Below, piece after piece: positions 6,917-13,963 of a stretch of DNA of 20,292 nucleotides; position 1 is the first letter of the stretch; each line of letters opens with the position of its first letter. The notes beneath the pieces are model-generated. The model searched no databases, was not told where the DNA came from, and saw only the letters and a program-made list of their open reading frames with translations. The translations under genes and the position numbers were made by a program. This DNA is from CAYVVD01 sp964454975. GTDB taxonomy: Bacteria; Bacteroidota; Ignavibacteria; Kapaibacteriales; UBA2268. Where the stretch lies: assembly GCA_964454975.1 (NCBI GenBank), contig CAYVVD010000034.1, positions 1-20,292 on the forward strand. Direction: 5' to 3'.

Positions 6917-7903
6917 TTATTTCACCACCATCACCCTATAGCTCTCTACTACCGTCGGGGTGCTGAGAATGACGAGGTAGTTGCCGGATTGCAGCCCGGC
7001 AACAGAGACGGAGATGCTCCTGTGGCCGAATTCCGACACTGTGCCGGAGAACAGCGTCTTCACCTTTTCGCACATTGTGTTGTACATGCCGATTTCGGTG
7101 TAGCCTTTCTCCGTGAGCGAGAAGTTGATTTCCAACTCTTCTCCCACGGGGTTGGGCAATATACTTAGCAGTCCCGCTGTGCTGTTCGGGCTGATAAGGC
7201 GCGCTCCGCCTTCGGGGCAAACACCGAGCAAGCTAAAATGCCCATTTATTAGAGTAATATCAACTAAACCGTTGTCCGATTCCGCATCATATAATATCAA
7301 ATCGCACTCTTCGGCATTGCCCAGGCCTACCTTGAAACGTACATTTATTAGAGGCTCTCCGATTGCAACATTAACAGAAAGATTCTCAAGAGTTATTTTC
7401 GCCGTTGTTTCGTCAAATTTTTCCTGAGTATAGTCCAAAGGCCATAGCAGAGTCGGATTATATTCCAAATCCGCTTTTAGGCTTGTCGCGCCTGACAAAT
7501 CAAGATTAGTCTGGTTGTTAAGGATTATTGGGATTTCTATCTCGTCGCCGGGATAGGCTTCTAAACTCATAGTTTTTAATTCTGCAGTGGCAGTTCCTGC
7601 AAAAAGTCCCTCGCCGAAAAGCTGTACCACCGCAGGGCTTCCTACGCCGTTATAATAAAATTCCAGCGTGCCGCTTGTCCTTCCTACATCACTNNNNNNN
7701 NNNNNNNNNNNNNNNNNNNNNNNNNNNNNNNNNNNNNNNNNNNNNNNNNNNNNNNNNNNNNNNNNNNNNNNNNNNNNNNNNNNNNNNNNNNNNACAACTT
7801 CCCAATATGCGTCCGACGTGTCCGATTGCATTTGGGCGAAACCGCTTGTATGGAAAAATAATAATGCAATTATTATTGCGTAAATACTATATACATTTTT
7901 CAT
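6917..7903 (-). CDS. T9SS cargo protein interrupted by an assembly gap
   Basis: The first 36 codons give a signal peptide (MKNVYSIYAIIIALLFFHTS, cleavage near GFAQ) and DAYWEV. After the 100-N gap the frame continues with beta-sandwich sequence (about SDVGRTSGTLEFYYNG, then EAYPGDEIEIPIIL, cohesin/anchor-like) and a type A sorting domain from SILPNPVGEELEIN to YRVMVVK. The gap is an arbitrary 100 bases and not a multiple of three, so the apparently continuous frame is an accident: the true gene may be much longer, or these may be the start of one gene and the end of another. The start overlaps the transposase stop as ATGA (7900-7903). Substrate or function unknown. Confidence 0.6.
   Translation of the reverse strand: MKNVYSIYAIIIALLFFHTSGFAQMQSDTSDAYWEVXXXXXXXXXXXXXXXXXXXXXXXXXXXXXXXXXXSDVGRTSGTLEFYYNGVGSPAVVQLFGEGLFAGTATAELKTMSLEAYPGDEIEIPIILNNQTNLDLSGATSLKADLEYNPTLLWPLDYTQEKFDETTAKITLENLSVNVAIGEPLINVRFKVGLGNAEECDLILYDAESDNGLVDITLINGHFSLLGVCPEGGARLISPNSTAGLLSILPNPVGEELEINFSLTEKGYTEIGMYNTMCEKVKTLFSGTVSEFGHRSISVSVAGLQSGNYLVILSTPTVVESYRVMVVK
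7694..7793. other. Scaffold gap of 100 N
   Basis: Exactly 100 undetermined bases, the conventional filler for a gap of unknown size. Order and distance across it depend on scaffolding. Confidence 0.99.
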
Positions 7904-8529
7904 AATTCCGCCTGTATGTTTGTAATATTATTTTCGTCTGATTCCCAATTCATTGGGTTTAATTCAATATAATTTCTAATTTTATATAATTCTTTTTCAT
8001 TTCTGATAATGTGGTCGTGGTAAGATTTTTGCCATTTAAAGGCGTTATAACCTTCCATACAATGAATCAATTTTGAAACGGCAGATTTCAACGAACCAAC
8101 AATAACCGGCAATAATTGTTTGTCCCTGTGTAGGGAACACGCATGCGTGTTCCCTACGTGCGTGTTCCCTACGTTTTGTAATTCATTATTATCGGTTTTA
8201 ACATTTAACGTTTTCGGTTCGGAACAGGCATCTGTTGTCGTTTGTAGGGAACAGGCATGCCTGTTCCCTACGGATATATCATCAATTACAATAATCATAT
8301 GTATATGATTTGGCATTATGCAATAATAATCAACATGCGAATTTGGAAAATGTTCCGATATTTCATTTATACATTTTTCTAAAATATTTCCGGCATCGTT
8401 CAATATAATCTTTCCATCTTTAATATTACAAAAATAATATTCTCTGTCTTTTGTACAAATCGTAACAAAATAATATCCCGCCTGAGAATAATCATAATTT
8501 GGTAATCGTATGTTTTTTCTGTTTTTCAT
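7900..8529 (-). CDS. REP-associated tyrosine transposase (RAYT, Y1/HUH family)
   Basis: The 209-residue product has the Y1 transposase layout: an N-terminal AGYYFVTICTKDRE strand, the metal-binding HUH pair H75-I-H77 in IMPNHIHMII, and a C-terminal WQKSYHDHIIRNEKELYKIRNYIELNP helix region where Y187 is the likely nucleophile (Y182 is the alternative). Such enzymes nick single-stranded DNA at hairpins with a GTAG-type foot; here GTAG-footed palindromes lie upstream, downstream of neighbours, and inside the gene. Residues 87-96 and 120-134 (VGNRHACSLQ, VGNTHVGNTHACSLH) are translated repeat sequence in a loop between the catalytic motifs. All key residues remain, so it may be active. It overlaps the following gene by ATGA. 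Confidence 0.88.
   Translation of the reverse strand: MKNRKNIRLPNYDYSQAGYYFVTICTKDREYYFCNIKDGKIILNDAGNILEKCINEISEHFPNSHVDYYCIMPNHIHMIIVIDDISVGNRHACSLQTTTDACSEPKTLNVKTDNNELQNVGNTHVGNTHACSLHRDKQLLPVIVGSLKSAVSKLIHCMEGYNAFKWQKSYHDHIIRNEKELYKIRNYIELNPMNWESDENNITNIQAEL
8130..8172. repeat. REP-like palindrome plus half-unit inside the transposase gene
   Basis: GTAGGGAACACGCA (8130-8143) is exactly mirrored by 8144-8157, a perfect 28-base palindrome with GTAG at both feet. An extra half-unit follows at 8158-8172. Read on the minus strand they encode VGNTH then VGNTHACSLH. Confidence 0.92.
8221..8271. repeat. REP-like palindrome with a degenerate neighbour inside the transposase gene
   Basis: GTAGGGAACAGGCA (8244-8257) is mirrored exactly at 8258-8271. 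This subtype has AGGCATGCCT at the centre instead of ACGCATGCGT. It encodes VGNRHACSL. GGAACAGGCATCTGTT at 8221-8236 is a decayed copy encoding TDACSEP. Confidence 0.9.
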
Positions 8530-8539
8530 TGTTTTGTTT

Positions 8540-8610
8540 GTAGGGAACAGGCATGCCTGTTCCGTGCGTTTGACGTTTTTTGATTTGGAACACGCATGCG
8601 TGTTCCCTAC
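8540..8610. repeat. Two REP-like palindromes upstream of the transposase
   Basis: Copy 8540-8567 (AGGCATGCCT type) has two changes in its distal foot. Copy 8587-8610 (ACGCATGCGT type) has lost one GTAG foot. They lie 11 and 58 bases before the transposase start in the minus direction, where a RAYT gene's cognate repeats are commonly found. Confidence 0.88.
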
Positions 8611-8633
8611 GTTATTTGATATATTATTTTTCG

Positions 8634-8650
8634 TTGGGGCTTCGCCCCAA
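8634..8650. other. Short GC hairpin after the VWA-FISUMP gene
   Basis: TTGGGGC (8634-8640) and GCCCCAA (8644-8650) form a perfect 7-base stem with a 3-base loop, 20 bases beyond the stop of the 8671-10710 gene. There is no T-run after it on the minus strand, so it is a weak terminator candidate or another small repeat. Confidence 0.45.
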
Positions 8651-8670
8651 ACCCCAAATAGTCAAATAGC

Positions 8671-10710
8671 CTAATCCCGGACGCAGCGAACCGAAAACCC
8701 AAGTTCCTTAAAGTTGTTGCTCCTGCCGCTACCGCTGGTACCGTAGAACAGGTAACGGTACCATGCGTAGGTAGCATAGCCCTCAGTAGACGACCACCAA
8801 ACGCCGCGGTAACCTACATAGTCGAAGGTACCATTGAGGCCACGGCTGCCGCCCGGAAGAGACGAAAAACCACTTGTTCCAAAGTTCGCATTGTTTTCTA
8901 ATGTTCCGTCATACCACAAATCTGCCCTGCCTGCGAGCTGAGAGCCCTGGTCTGTACCTCTCCAGCCACCATCGTCAGCATCCGCTTGTGACATCCCGAG
9001 GCACATCTCCATTTCTTTCCATTCTTCATCTGTAGGAATATGCCAGCCCTCCGGAGCTAAGCCGCGCGGGTCGTTCACCGCGTACCAGTTGTATAGCTTG
9101 CCGTAAATGGCCCCGTTCTCCGGATCATTGTCGTAATAGCACCAGGTGCCTTCTTTGTTATAGGCGGCGTCTTCCCATTCTGCATTTGTTTGAGCGTGGC
9201 GTATCGGGTCGCCGTTGCGGTAAAACTCAACATCCAGGTTGCAGCCCATCCAGATTTGATTGCATAGCTGCACGTCAGGGTTGTCGCAGTAACTGCTCGT
9301 TTTCGCTGCCGCTGTTACCCGTGCCAAATACTTTTTGCTTGCCACTTTCGGAACCCTGAATGGCCAGATTAAGCCTGTCGCCGAATCTGCTATTGTTACC
9401 CAGGGCCGGTCGTCGTCGGTACGGTATTCAAGTTTTACAGGCTCTTCAGGAAGTACCCCTTCCCAGGTGATTACCGTATCGCTACCGGCTACAAATACCT
9501 CCCCGCCGTTCGGGTGCAGCAGCTTTATTGTCCGTCCTCCGCTTGCATAGTATTTACGAGGGCAGACATCCGTCTGAAATTCAAATCTTGTAAAAGTCCA
9601 ACCGCTGTCCGCAGGGATGTAGCTAAATGTCAAATCCCTGCTCTGCCCGTCGTTTAAGCTAAAACTCGTCGGGTTTATCATAAATGCGGCGTTAGAGCTT
9701 GTTATATTCGTTACATTGAAGTCCGCATTCCGTGCCGTTACGGTTATCGTTGTGTCTTTCTGCACTCCAACTTCAGGTTCAAGTATTTTTATTGATACCG
9801 GCTCTATTTCCAGTCTTGCTACTGCATCGTTTGGCGATTGGTAGCTTGTCGTGGCTTTTGTTCCATTTTGAAGCAGAGTAAGTTCCACTTGCGTATTGCC
9901 CGAAGTGCAGCTTATCCCGCTCTCCCATTCTATCTCGCAAGTATCGCCGCCCTGAGCGGTTTGGAGGATTTTTCTGTAAACATCTTCTGCCTGCTCTTTG
10001 GTTGTTATGTTCTCGAACCATTGTCCGCGCGTTTGGTTTGCTATGTTTTTCAAAATAGGAGGGCAGGGCATATCAAGCGTAACGCAATAGACTGTTGCGT
10101 TTAGCTGGTTTGCTTTCTGGATTATTGTGGCTTCATTGCCCCCTGCCTGCCCGTCTGTCAGGAACACCACTACTTTTTTGTGCTGTCCTTTTTCTGCTGC
10201 AAGCAATGCCCCGGCGAGCGGGTTAATAAAGCCCGCATCGAAGTCCGTGCCGCCCCCGGCGCTAAGTCCGTTAATGGCATTCAGCAACTTCTGCTTATCT
10301 GTCGTAAAATCCTGATTGAAAAAGTTGCCCGAGTTGAATGTCGTCAACGCGCATTCCGATTTGCCGAGTGGCAGCCCTTCCACCCATGCCGTCCCGGCTG
10401 CTTTGGCATACCCCATCCTTGAACCGCTCATCGAACCGGAAACGTCGATAGTCAGCACGCTCGACAATGCCTGCGGGGGCTGTGGCGCCGGGCAGGATAC
10501 ATAAGTTACCGTCCTCGTCTGTCCGTCTTCGGTCACTTCAAAATCAGAGGAGGAGAGATTAGTTATCTGCTCGCCCGAAGCATCAAAAGCAAAAAATTTG
10601 GCTTTGATTGTCGGGAAATTCGAGGCGTCGACATCGAAGACTGATAAACTCTGGCTGTTTGCTATGACAGACGCCATCATTAATAGAACTATTATTTTTA
10701 GATATTTCAT
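8671..10710 (-). CDS. Exported VWA-domain protein with C-terminal FISUMP domain
   Basis: The 679-residue product has a signal peptide (1-18), a short beta domain (about 20-75), a von Willebrand A domain (about 83-250) with an intact MIDAS (D89-V-S91-G-S93, T155, and D186 in FLTDGQ), two Ig-like or beta-sandwich stretches (about 260-385 and 393-470), and a FISUMP domain (about 482-679; IWMGCNLDVE, GKLYNWYAV, PEGWHIPTDEEW, FSVRCVRD). VWA domains bind protein ligands through a metal ion. FISUMP is a paralogous domain of surface or secreted proteins, first noted in Fibrobacter, with no known activity. No T9SS tail is visible, so how it is held at the surface is unclear. It follows the OmpA-domain gene and a repeat-filled ORF remnant and may share their transcript. 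Confidence 0.85.
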   Translation of the reverse strand: MKYLKIIVLLMMASVIANSQSLSVFDVDASNFPTIKAKFFAFDASGEQITNLSSSDFEVTEDGQTRTVTYVSCPAPQPPQALSSVLTIDVSGSMSGSRMGYAKAAGTAWVEGLPLGKSECALTTFNSGNFFNQDFTTDKQKLLNAINGLSAGGGTDFDAGFINPLAGALLAAEKGQHKKVVVFLTDGQAGGNEATIIQKANQLNATVYCVTLDMPCPPILKNIANQTRGQWFENITTKEQAEDVYRKILQTAQGGDTCEIEWESGISCTSGNTQVELTLLQNGTKATTSYQSPNDAVARLEIEPVSIKILEPEVGVQKDTTITVTARNADFNVTNITSSNAAFMINPTSFSLNDGQSRDLTFSYIPADSGWTFTRFEFQTDVCPRKYYASGGRTIKLLHPNGGEVFVAGSDTVITWEGVLPEEPVKLEYRTDDDRPWVTIADSATGLIWPFRVPKVASKKYLARVTAAAKTSSYCDNPDVQLCNQIWMGCNLDVEFYRNGDPIRHAQTNAEWEDAAYNKEGTWCYYDNDPENGAIYGKLYNWYAVNDPRGLAPEGWHIPTDEEWKEMEMCLGMSQADADDGGWRGTDQGSQLAGRADLWYDGTLENNANFGTSGFSSLPGGSRGLNGTFDYVGYRGVWWSSTEGYATYAWYRYLFYGTSGSGRSNNFKELGFSVRCVRD

Positions 10711-10754
10711 AATTACACCAATATATTATTAATCTATCAAATTTATTTCCATTT

Positions 10755-10847
10755 GTAGGGAACAGGCATGCCTGTTCCCTACATGCGTGTTCCTTGCGAT
10801 AAAATATCGTTTTGGGATTGTAGGGAATACGTGTGCCTGTTCCCTAC
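10755..10847. repeat. REP-like palindrome cluster between two surface-protein genes
   Basis: A perfect 28-base palindrome (10755-10782, half-unit GTAGGGAACAGGCA) is followed by a decayed half-unit (10784-10798) and a mutated full copy (10820-10847). They match the copies around and inside the transposase 2.2 kb away. Confidence 0.9.
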
Positions 10848-10925
10848 GATAAAATGTATTTTTCATTTGTATTGCCTGTTCCCTACGATAAAATATATTT
10901 TTCATTTGTAATACCTTTTCCCTAC
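10839..10925. repeat. 39-base tandem repeat built on half-palindromes
   Basis: 10839-10877 and 10878-10916 are successive 39-base units differing at three positions. Each starts GTTCCCTACGATAAAAT and ends with GCCT- or ACCT-type sequence, and a third unit begins at 10917 (TTTCCCTAC). A weaker preceding unit starts near 10785. Each unit is half of the palindrome plus an A+T-rich linker. Confidence 0.82.
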
Positions 10926-10989
10926 TGTTTGCCACATAATTTACAAATATTGCGAGTAATATAGTTGGTTTTTTCATAATTAAGTCCAT

Positions 10990-13140
10990 TTATTTCACGT
11001 TTGTTTTTACTTCAATTTGAACTGTTCGGCAGTAAAATCTGCCTTCCGGCAGCTCGTTGTCATAAAGTAGCTTTTGCTCGCCTATTCCCTGCGATACGGC
11101 ATCTTTTAGCCCGAGAGATCTTTTTGTTGCCCGGGCACGATTTTCCGATAGTTTCAGGTTGTATTCATCGTCGCCGGTGCGGTCGGTGTAACCGTAAATT
11201 TCAATTTCCGATTCAGGTTTGATGCGGCTTGAAATAAAATCGATTATATTCTTGTTGTTACCTTCGATAGCGGCCTTGTCAAAATCGAAAAGGATGAGGC
11301 TGAATCTCTCGATTTCATAATCGCCGATTCGTTCTTTCCGTTTTTCCTGAACTGTAATTACATCAATCGGCAAAGTTTTATTCGGTATTGTTTTGGGGTT
11401 GCCTTTTTTGTCTTCCAATTCAAGCTTATATTTGATTGGCAGAGCAGTCTTAGGTATAATTTTCTGGAAATCTTCCAGTTTCCAGTCAATACTTTCAGGT
11501 ACTGTTTCCTTCCCGGATTTCACAAACTTATCGCCGGGTGAATCGCTTTGATATGCCTCAAGCTTCCAGTTGCTTAATCCTGCTTCAGCATTTGCTTTGA
11601 GTTTGAATCTTGCAATCGGCGGGTTGGCACTGCGATCGATCTTTTCGATAAATACGGGTTCAAGGATTTTATAATTGTCGGAGTATATTTCAACTCTTCT
11701 GTTCTCTTGTTCTTTATCCGTTTCCTGAATCGGAGTTGATGCTTTTTCAGGCAGGTTTCTCGTATTTAAAGTAATCCTGTCGGACGATATACTCCAAATA
11801 TCTACAAGATAATTTCGCACGGTTTCGGCTCTGTTTTGCGATAAGCCTTTATTGTTTTTCTCATCGCCTATTCCTGAGTTGCAGCCTATCAAAGTGATTT
11901 TAGAATCAGGATAAAGCGTTAATCTTTCGCAGATAATATTCAGAATATTATAGTAAATTTCAAGAGTATTATTTCTATACATACTGTCAATTTGAAAATG
12001 TTGAGTTTCGTTTTTTGTTAAGGGTATGTATCTATCAGGCAGTTTGGAAGAATTATCGGCAAAGAAGATGTAATTCAAGAGCGGGTCTAATCTGTTCGAT
12101 ATGAATTCTTCAATTACAAAGACAGGATTCTCAATTTCGTTTTCCGAACTATCAACACCAACTGCAGTTATAGTTCCATCAAGTTTATATTTTTGGGGAT
12201 AAAATAGTGTATCAGTCCTGCGGATTGTTTCTGTCGTAATTATTTCCCGATCAGTTTTATTTTCAGAAGTATAGATATTCTCAACACCTGATTTGAATGT
12301 ATTCTCTGTAATAATTTCAGATTCAATAGAGATTGTATCGATATGATATTCCTGCCGGAAAATTTCCTCTTTAGGAGGTTTGGGTATAGGAGAATATTTA
12401 ATAGCAATGCCTGCCCGCAGGCTGGTGACTTTCCAATTAGTATTTTCAACAAGCTCGGAAACAGGGAAGTAATATGAAAGTTCGGGGGCTAATAACAAAC
12501 TGCCATCTCTGTTAAGAGGCAGCTCATAACTGATAGTTCCAAGTAATGCAATCTGGAAAGAAATCGCATCGGGTATATCGCCGGAGAGATCGTTCCTCGT
12601 GCGGCTACGGGTGTCATTACCCAAAGAATCAATGAAGGTGCCGAACCCTGCCGGTTCTGTTATTGTTTCTACCTGTTCATAGTTTTTTGTCATGTTCAGC
12701 CCAAACCTGGCGCCGGCTGAGAATAATAATCCTCCGAAAGGGTTGTAAATAACTGTCGGCTCAAAACCAAGGTTAAAAAAACTTCCTGTTATTTTGTGCT
12801 CGAATTTTCCTTCAGCCGGACCTGTCTCAAGGATGATCATAGTAGCTTCTTCTTTAGTTAATACACCATCTAAGGTCATTATACCAAGCCTGCCCCCCAG
12901 CCATAAGTCATTTATTAACTTATATTCAATCAGTAATCCGGCGTTAAATCCTATTCCATCTCCCGATTCAAAGTTGGGACAGCAGTTAGGAATACCTTTC
13001 AATTTATAGAAATCAGCTGTGTGTGAATTTAAGTTAATTCCGCCGTAAATGCCAAATTTGGTGTTTATGCTATCAGGGTTTGCAGATGCAAGTGATGCAG
13101 ATAATAACAATATAAAGATTATGGAATAACATTTTTTCAT
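10990..13140 (-). CDS. Outer-membrane protein with N-terminal barrel-like region and two OmpA C-like domains
   Basis: The 716-residue product has a signal peptide (1-20), a beta-rich region typical of a small outer-membrane barrel (about 25-255; GIYGGINL, GLLIEYKL, LRAGIAIKYSP), a linker, a first OmpA-like domain (about 354-488; NYIFFADNSSKL, GLSQNRAETVRNYL, ENRRVEIYS), a spacer domain (about 490-600), and a second OmpA-like domain (about 606-712; ILFDFDKAAI, GYTDRTGDDEYNLKLSENRA). OmpA C-domains bind peptidoglycan through an Asp and an Arg; D653 in TDRTG and R668 in NRA are the likely pair in the second domain. The first domain has GCNSGIG in place of GHTD, so its binding may be lost. The protein probably tethers the outer membrane to the wall. 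It is driven by the promoter at 13169-13199. Confidence 0.83.
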   Translation of the reverse strand: MKKCYSIIFILLLSASLASANPDSINTKFGIYGGINLNSHTADFYKLKGIPNCCPNFESGDGIGFNAGLLIEYKLINDLWLGGRLGIMTLDGVLTKEEATMIILETGPAEGKFEHKITGSFFNLGFEPTVIYNPFGGLLFSAGARFGLNMTKNYEQVETITEPAGFGTFIDSLGNDTRSRTRNDLSGDIPDAISFQIALLGTISYELPLNRDGSLLLAPELSYYFPVSELVENTNWKVTSLRAGIAIKYSPIPKPPKEEIFRQEYHIDTISIESEIITENTFKSGVENIYTSENKTDREIITTETIRRTDTLFYPQKYKLDGTITAVGVDSSENEIENPVFVIEEFISNRLDPLLNYIFFADNSSKLPDRYIPLTKNETQHFQIDSMYRNNTLEIYYNILNIICERLTLYPDSKITLIGCNSGIGDEKNNKGLSQNRAETVRNYLVDIWSISSDRITLNTRNLPEKASTPIQETDKEQENRRVEIYSDNYKILEPVFIEKIDRSANPPIARFKLKANAEAGLSNWKLEAYQSDSPGDKFVKSGKETVPESIDWKLEDFQKIIPKTALPIKYKLELEDKKGNPKTIPNKTLPIDVITVQEKRKERIGDYEIERFSLILFDFDKAAIEGNNKNIIDFISSRIKPESEIEIYGYTDRTGDDEYNLKLSENRARATKRSLGLKDAVSQGIGEQKLLYDNELPEGRFYCRTVQIEVKTNVK

Positions 13141-13168
13141 TTTTTTTCCCTAAATAAATTCAATGTAA

Positions 13169-13199
13169 CAAAAATATTTTTAAAATCCTGATAATCAAA
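13169..13199 (-). promoter_or_regulatory. Bacteroidota-type promoter for the OmpA-domain gene
   Basis: On the minus strand TTTG (13196-13199) and TATTTTTG (13169-13176) are separated by 19 bases, an exact fit to the TTTG-N19-21-TAnnTTTG consensus of Bacteroidota primary sigma factor. The start codon is about 28 bases further on, giving a short leader. Confidence 0.6.
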
Positions 13200-13397
13200 T
13201 AGTCTTTAAACGCCTTAACAGGAGCAGCAAGAATTAAGCAGGTACAGGCAACGCCTCCTATACCACAATCCACAACTGCTACAATGTAAAACCTTTAATT
13301 ACAATCATTCCCCTAATGAGAAAGTTTTTCTGATATAATTCAATGAAGCGTTGCAGACAACTTTGAAGGCAATGGTTCTAACCAAAAAAAGAAAAAA

Positions 13398-13435
13398 CCG
13401 GAACTTGTGATTCAGATTCCGGCTCGTCCTTTTTT
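13398..13435. terminator. Two-sided hairpin terminator between divergent promoters
   Basis: CCGGAA (13398-13403) pairs with TTCCGG (13417-13422), with partial inner pairing. On the plus strand six T follow shortly after (13430-13435). On the minus strand the stem is followed at once by TTTTTTCTTTTTTT (13384-13397). It could insulate the ars promoter from read-through or be left over from a lost gene. Confidence 0.6.
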
Positions 13436-13496
13436 ACTCTTGCTGAGGGGGATCTTGAGGGGACTTTAGACATCATTCAAGACTTTATTATGAAAG

Positions 13497-13512
13497 TTTT
13501 GTTAAAACAAAA
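13497..13512. promoter_or_regulatory. Inverted repeat overlapping the ars promoter, possible ArsR operator
   Basis: TTTTGTT-AA-AACAAAA is a perfect 7-2-7 inverted repeat covering the upstream TTTG promoter element. ArsR repressors bind imperfect inverted repeats at their own promoter. A second small palindrome, TTCATCGAA (13532-13540), sits near the expected transcription start and is an alternative operator. Neither can be chosen from sequence alone. Confidence 0.4.
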
Positions 13513-13528
13513 TAGAATTCTTATTTTG
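13498..13528 (+). promoter_or_regulatory. Bacteroidota-type promoter for the arsenic operon
   Basis: TTTG (13498-13501), then 19 bases, then TTATTTTG (13521-13528), which matches TAnnTTTG at seven of eight positions. It lies 30 bases before the arsR start, consistent with autoregulation by ArsR. Confidence 0.5.
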
Positions 13529-13558
13529 ACGTTCATCGAAATGACATAAGGAGAAAGG

Positions 13559-13903
13559 ATGGACGATTTTATAAAAATATTTAAAGCTCTGTCAGACAAG
13601 AACAGGGTCAGAATTCTCAAAATGCTTGAGAAAAAGCTAATGTGTGTCTGCGAGATTAAAAGCATATTGAATATTTCCACCTCGACTGTATCGTCACACC
13701 TGACTCTATTAAAGGATGCAGGATTTATTAAAGATACAAAGAGTGGAAGATGGGTAGATTATAACTTCGTAAGGAGTTCTGACAATCCTGTTTTACATCA
13801 GGTTTTAGCTATGATTCCCGGATGGTTGAATGATGATGAACTTATAAAAGATGATACCGAGAAGATAAAAACAGCTGATAGAGAGATTATTTGTTTATCA
13901 TAG
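13559..13903 (+). CDS. arsR: ArsR-family arsenite-responsive repressor
   Basis: A 114-residue winged-helix repressor that releases DNA when As(III) binds its cysteines. KALSDKNRVRILKML (about 9-23) is the usual first helix region. The metal site C29-V-C31 in KLMCVCEI is the ELCVCDL-type motif at the start of the DNA-binding segment. STSTVSSHLTLLKDAGFI is the recognition helix and GRWVDYNF the wing. A third cysteine, C112, near the C-terminus could complete a three-thiol site. AAGGAGAAAGG directly before the ATG is a strong ribosome-binding site. It is the first gene of the plus-strand operon and most likely represses it. Confidence 0.95.
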   Translation: MDDFIKIFKALSDKNRVRILKMLEKKLMCVCEIKSILNISTSTVSSHLTLLKDAGFIKDTKSGRWVDYNFVRSSDNPVLHQVLAMIPGWLNDDELIKDDTEKIKTADREIICLS

Positions 13904-13963
13904 TATTTACGGGATTATTAATTCGATGGTTGTCCAATTATGGAATCAATGAAAGGAAATAAA

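Larger units (their letters stand above)
10729..10977 (-). pseudogene. Signal-peptide fragment running into repeats
   Basis: From the ATG at 10975-10977 the frame opens with MKKPTILLAIFVNYVANS, a credible export signal similar to the MKYLKIIVLLMMASVIANS of the next gene. It then runs wholly through palindromic and tandem repeats, giving QMKNIFYRREQA, QMKNTFYRREQA and HVGNRHACSLQ, and stops at 10729-10731. No folded domain is present. I infer the 5' end of an exported protein destroyed by repeat insertion, or a duplicated 5' end of the VWA gene; expression of an 83-residue peptide is possible but unsupported. Confidence 0.5.
13141..13558. other. Divergent intergenic region of 418 bases
   Basis: It holds a minus promoter (13169-13199), a two-sided terminator-like hairpin (13398-13435), and a plus promoter with inverted repeat (13497-13528). 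Between about 13205 and 13390 I see no convincing gene. A 22-codon open stretch before the hairpin (plus frame, ending TTG TGA near 13409) and a 36-codon GTG-started minus frame near 13275 lack ribosome-binding sites. The hairpin suggests that a gene once lay here. Confidence 0.6.

Noticed and set aside
8634..8650. Rho-independent terminator for the VWA-FISUMP gene
   Set aside because: The stem is good but no T-run follows on the minus strand, so I list it only as a hairpin.
10755..10925. Regular repeats that could suggest a CRISPR array
   Set aside because: The repeats are full palindromes of varying completeness, the spacers are themselves repeated, and no cas gene is present.
13160..13280. 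Minus-strand frame from GTG encoding DCGIGGVACTCLILAAPVKAF
   Set aside because: Only about 36 codons, no ribosome-binding site, and it runs over the promoter of the OmpA-domain gene.
13940..13963. Upstream ATG of the arsC frame
   Set aside because: It adds eight residues before the conserved KILVLCTGNSCRS start, while a good ribosome-binding site lies inside this stretch and serves the ATG at 13964.
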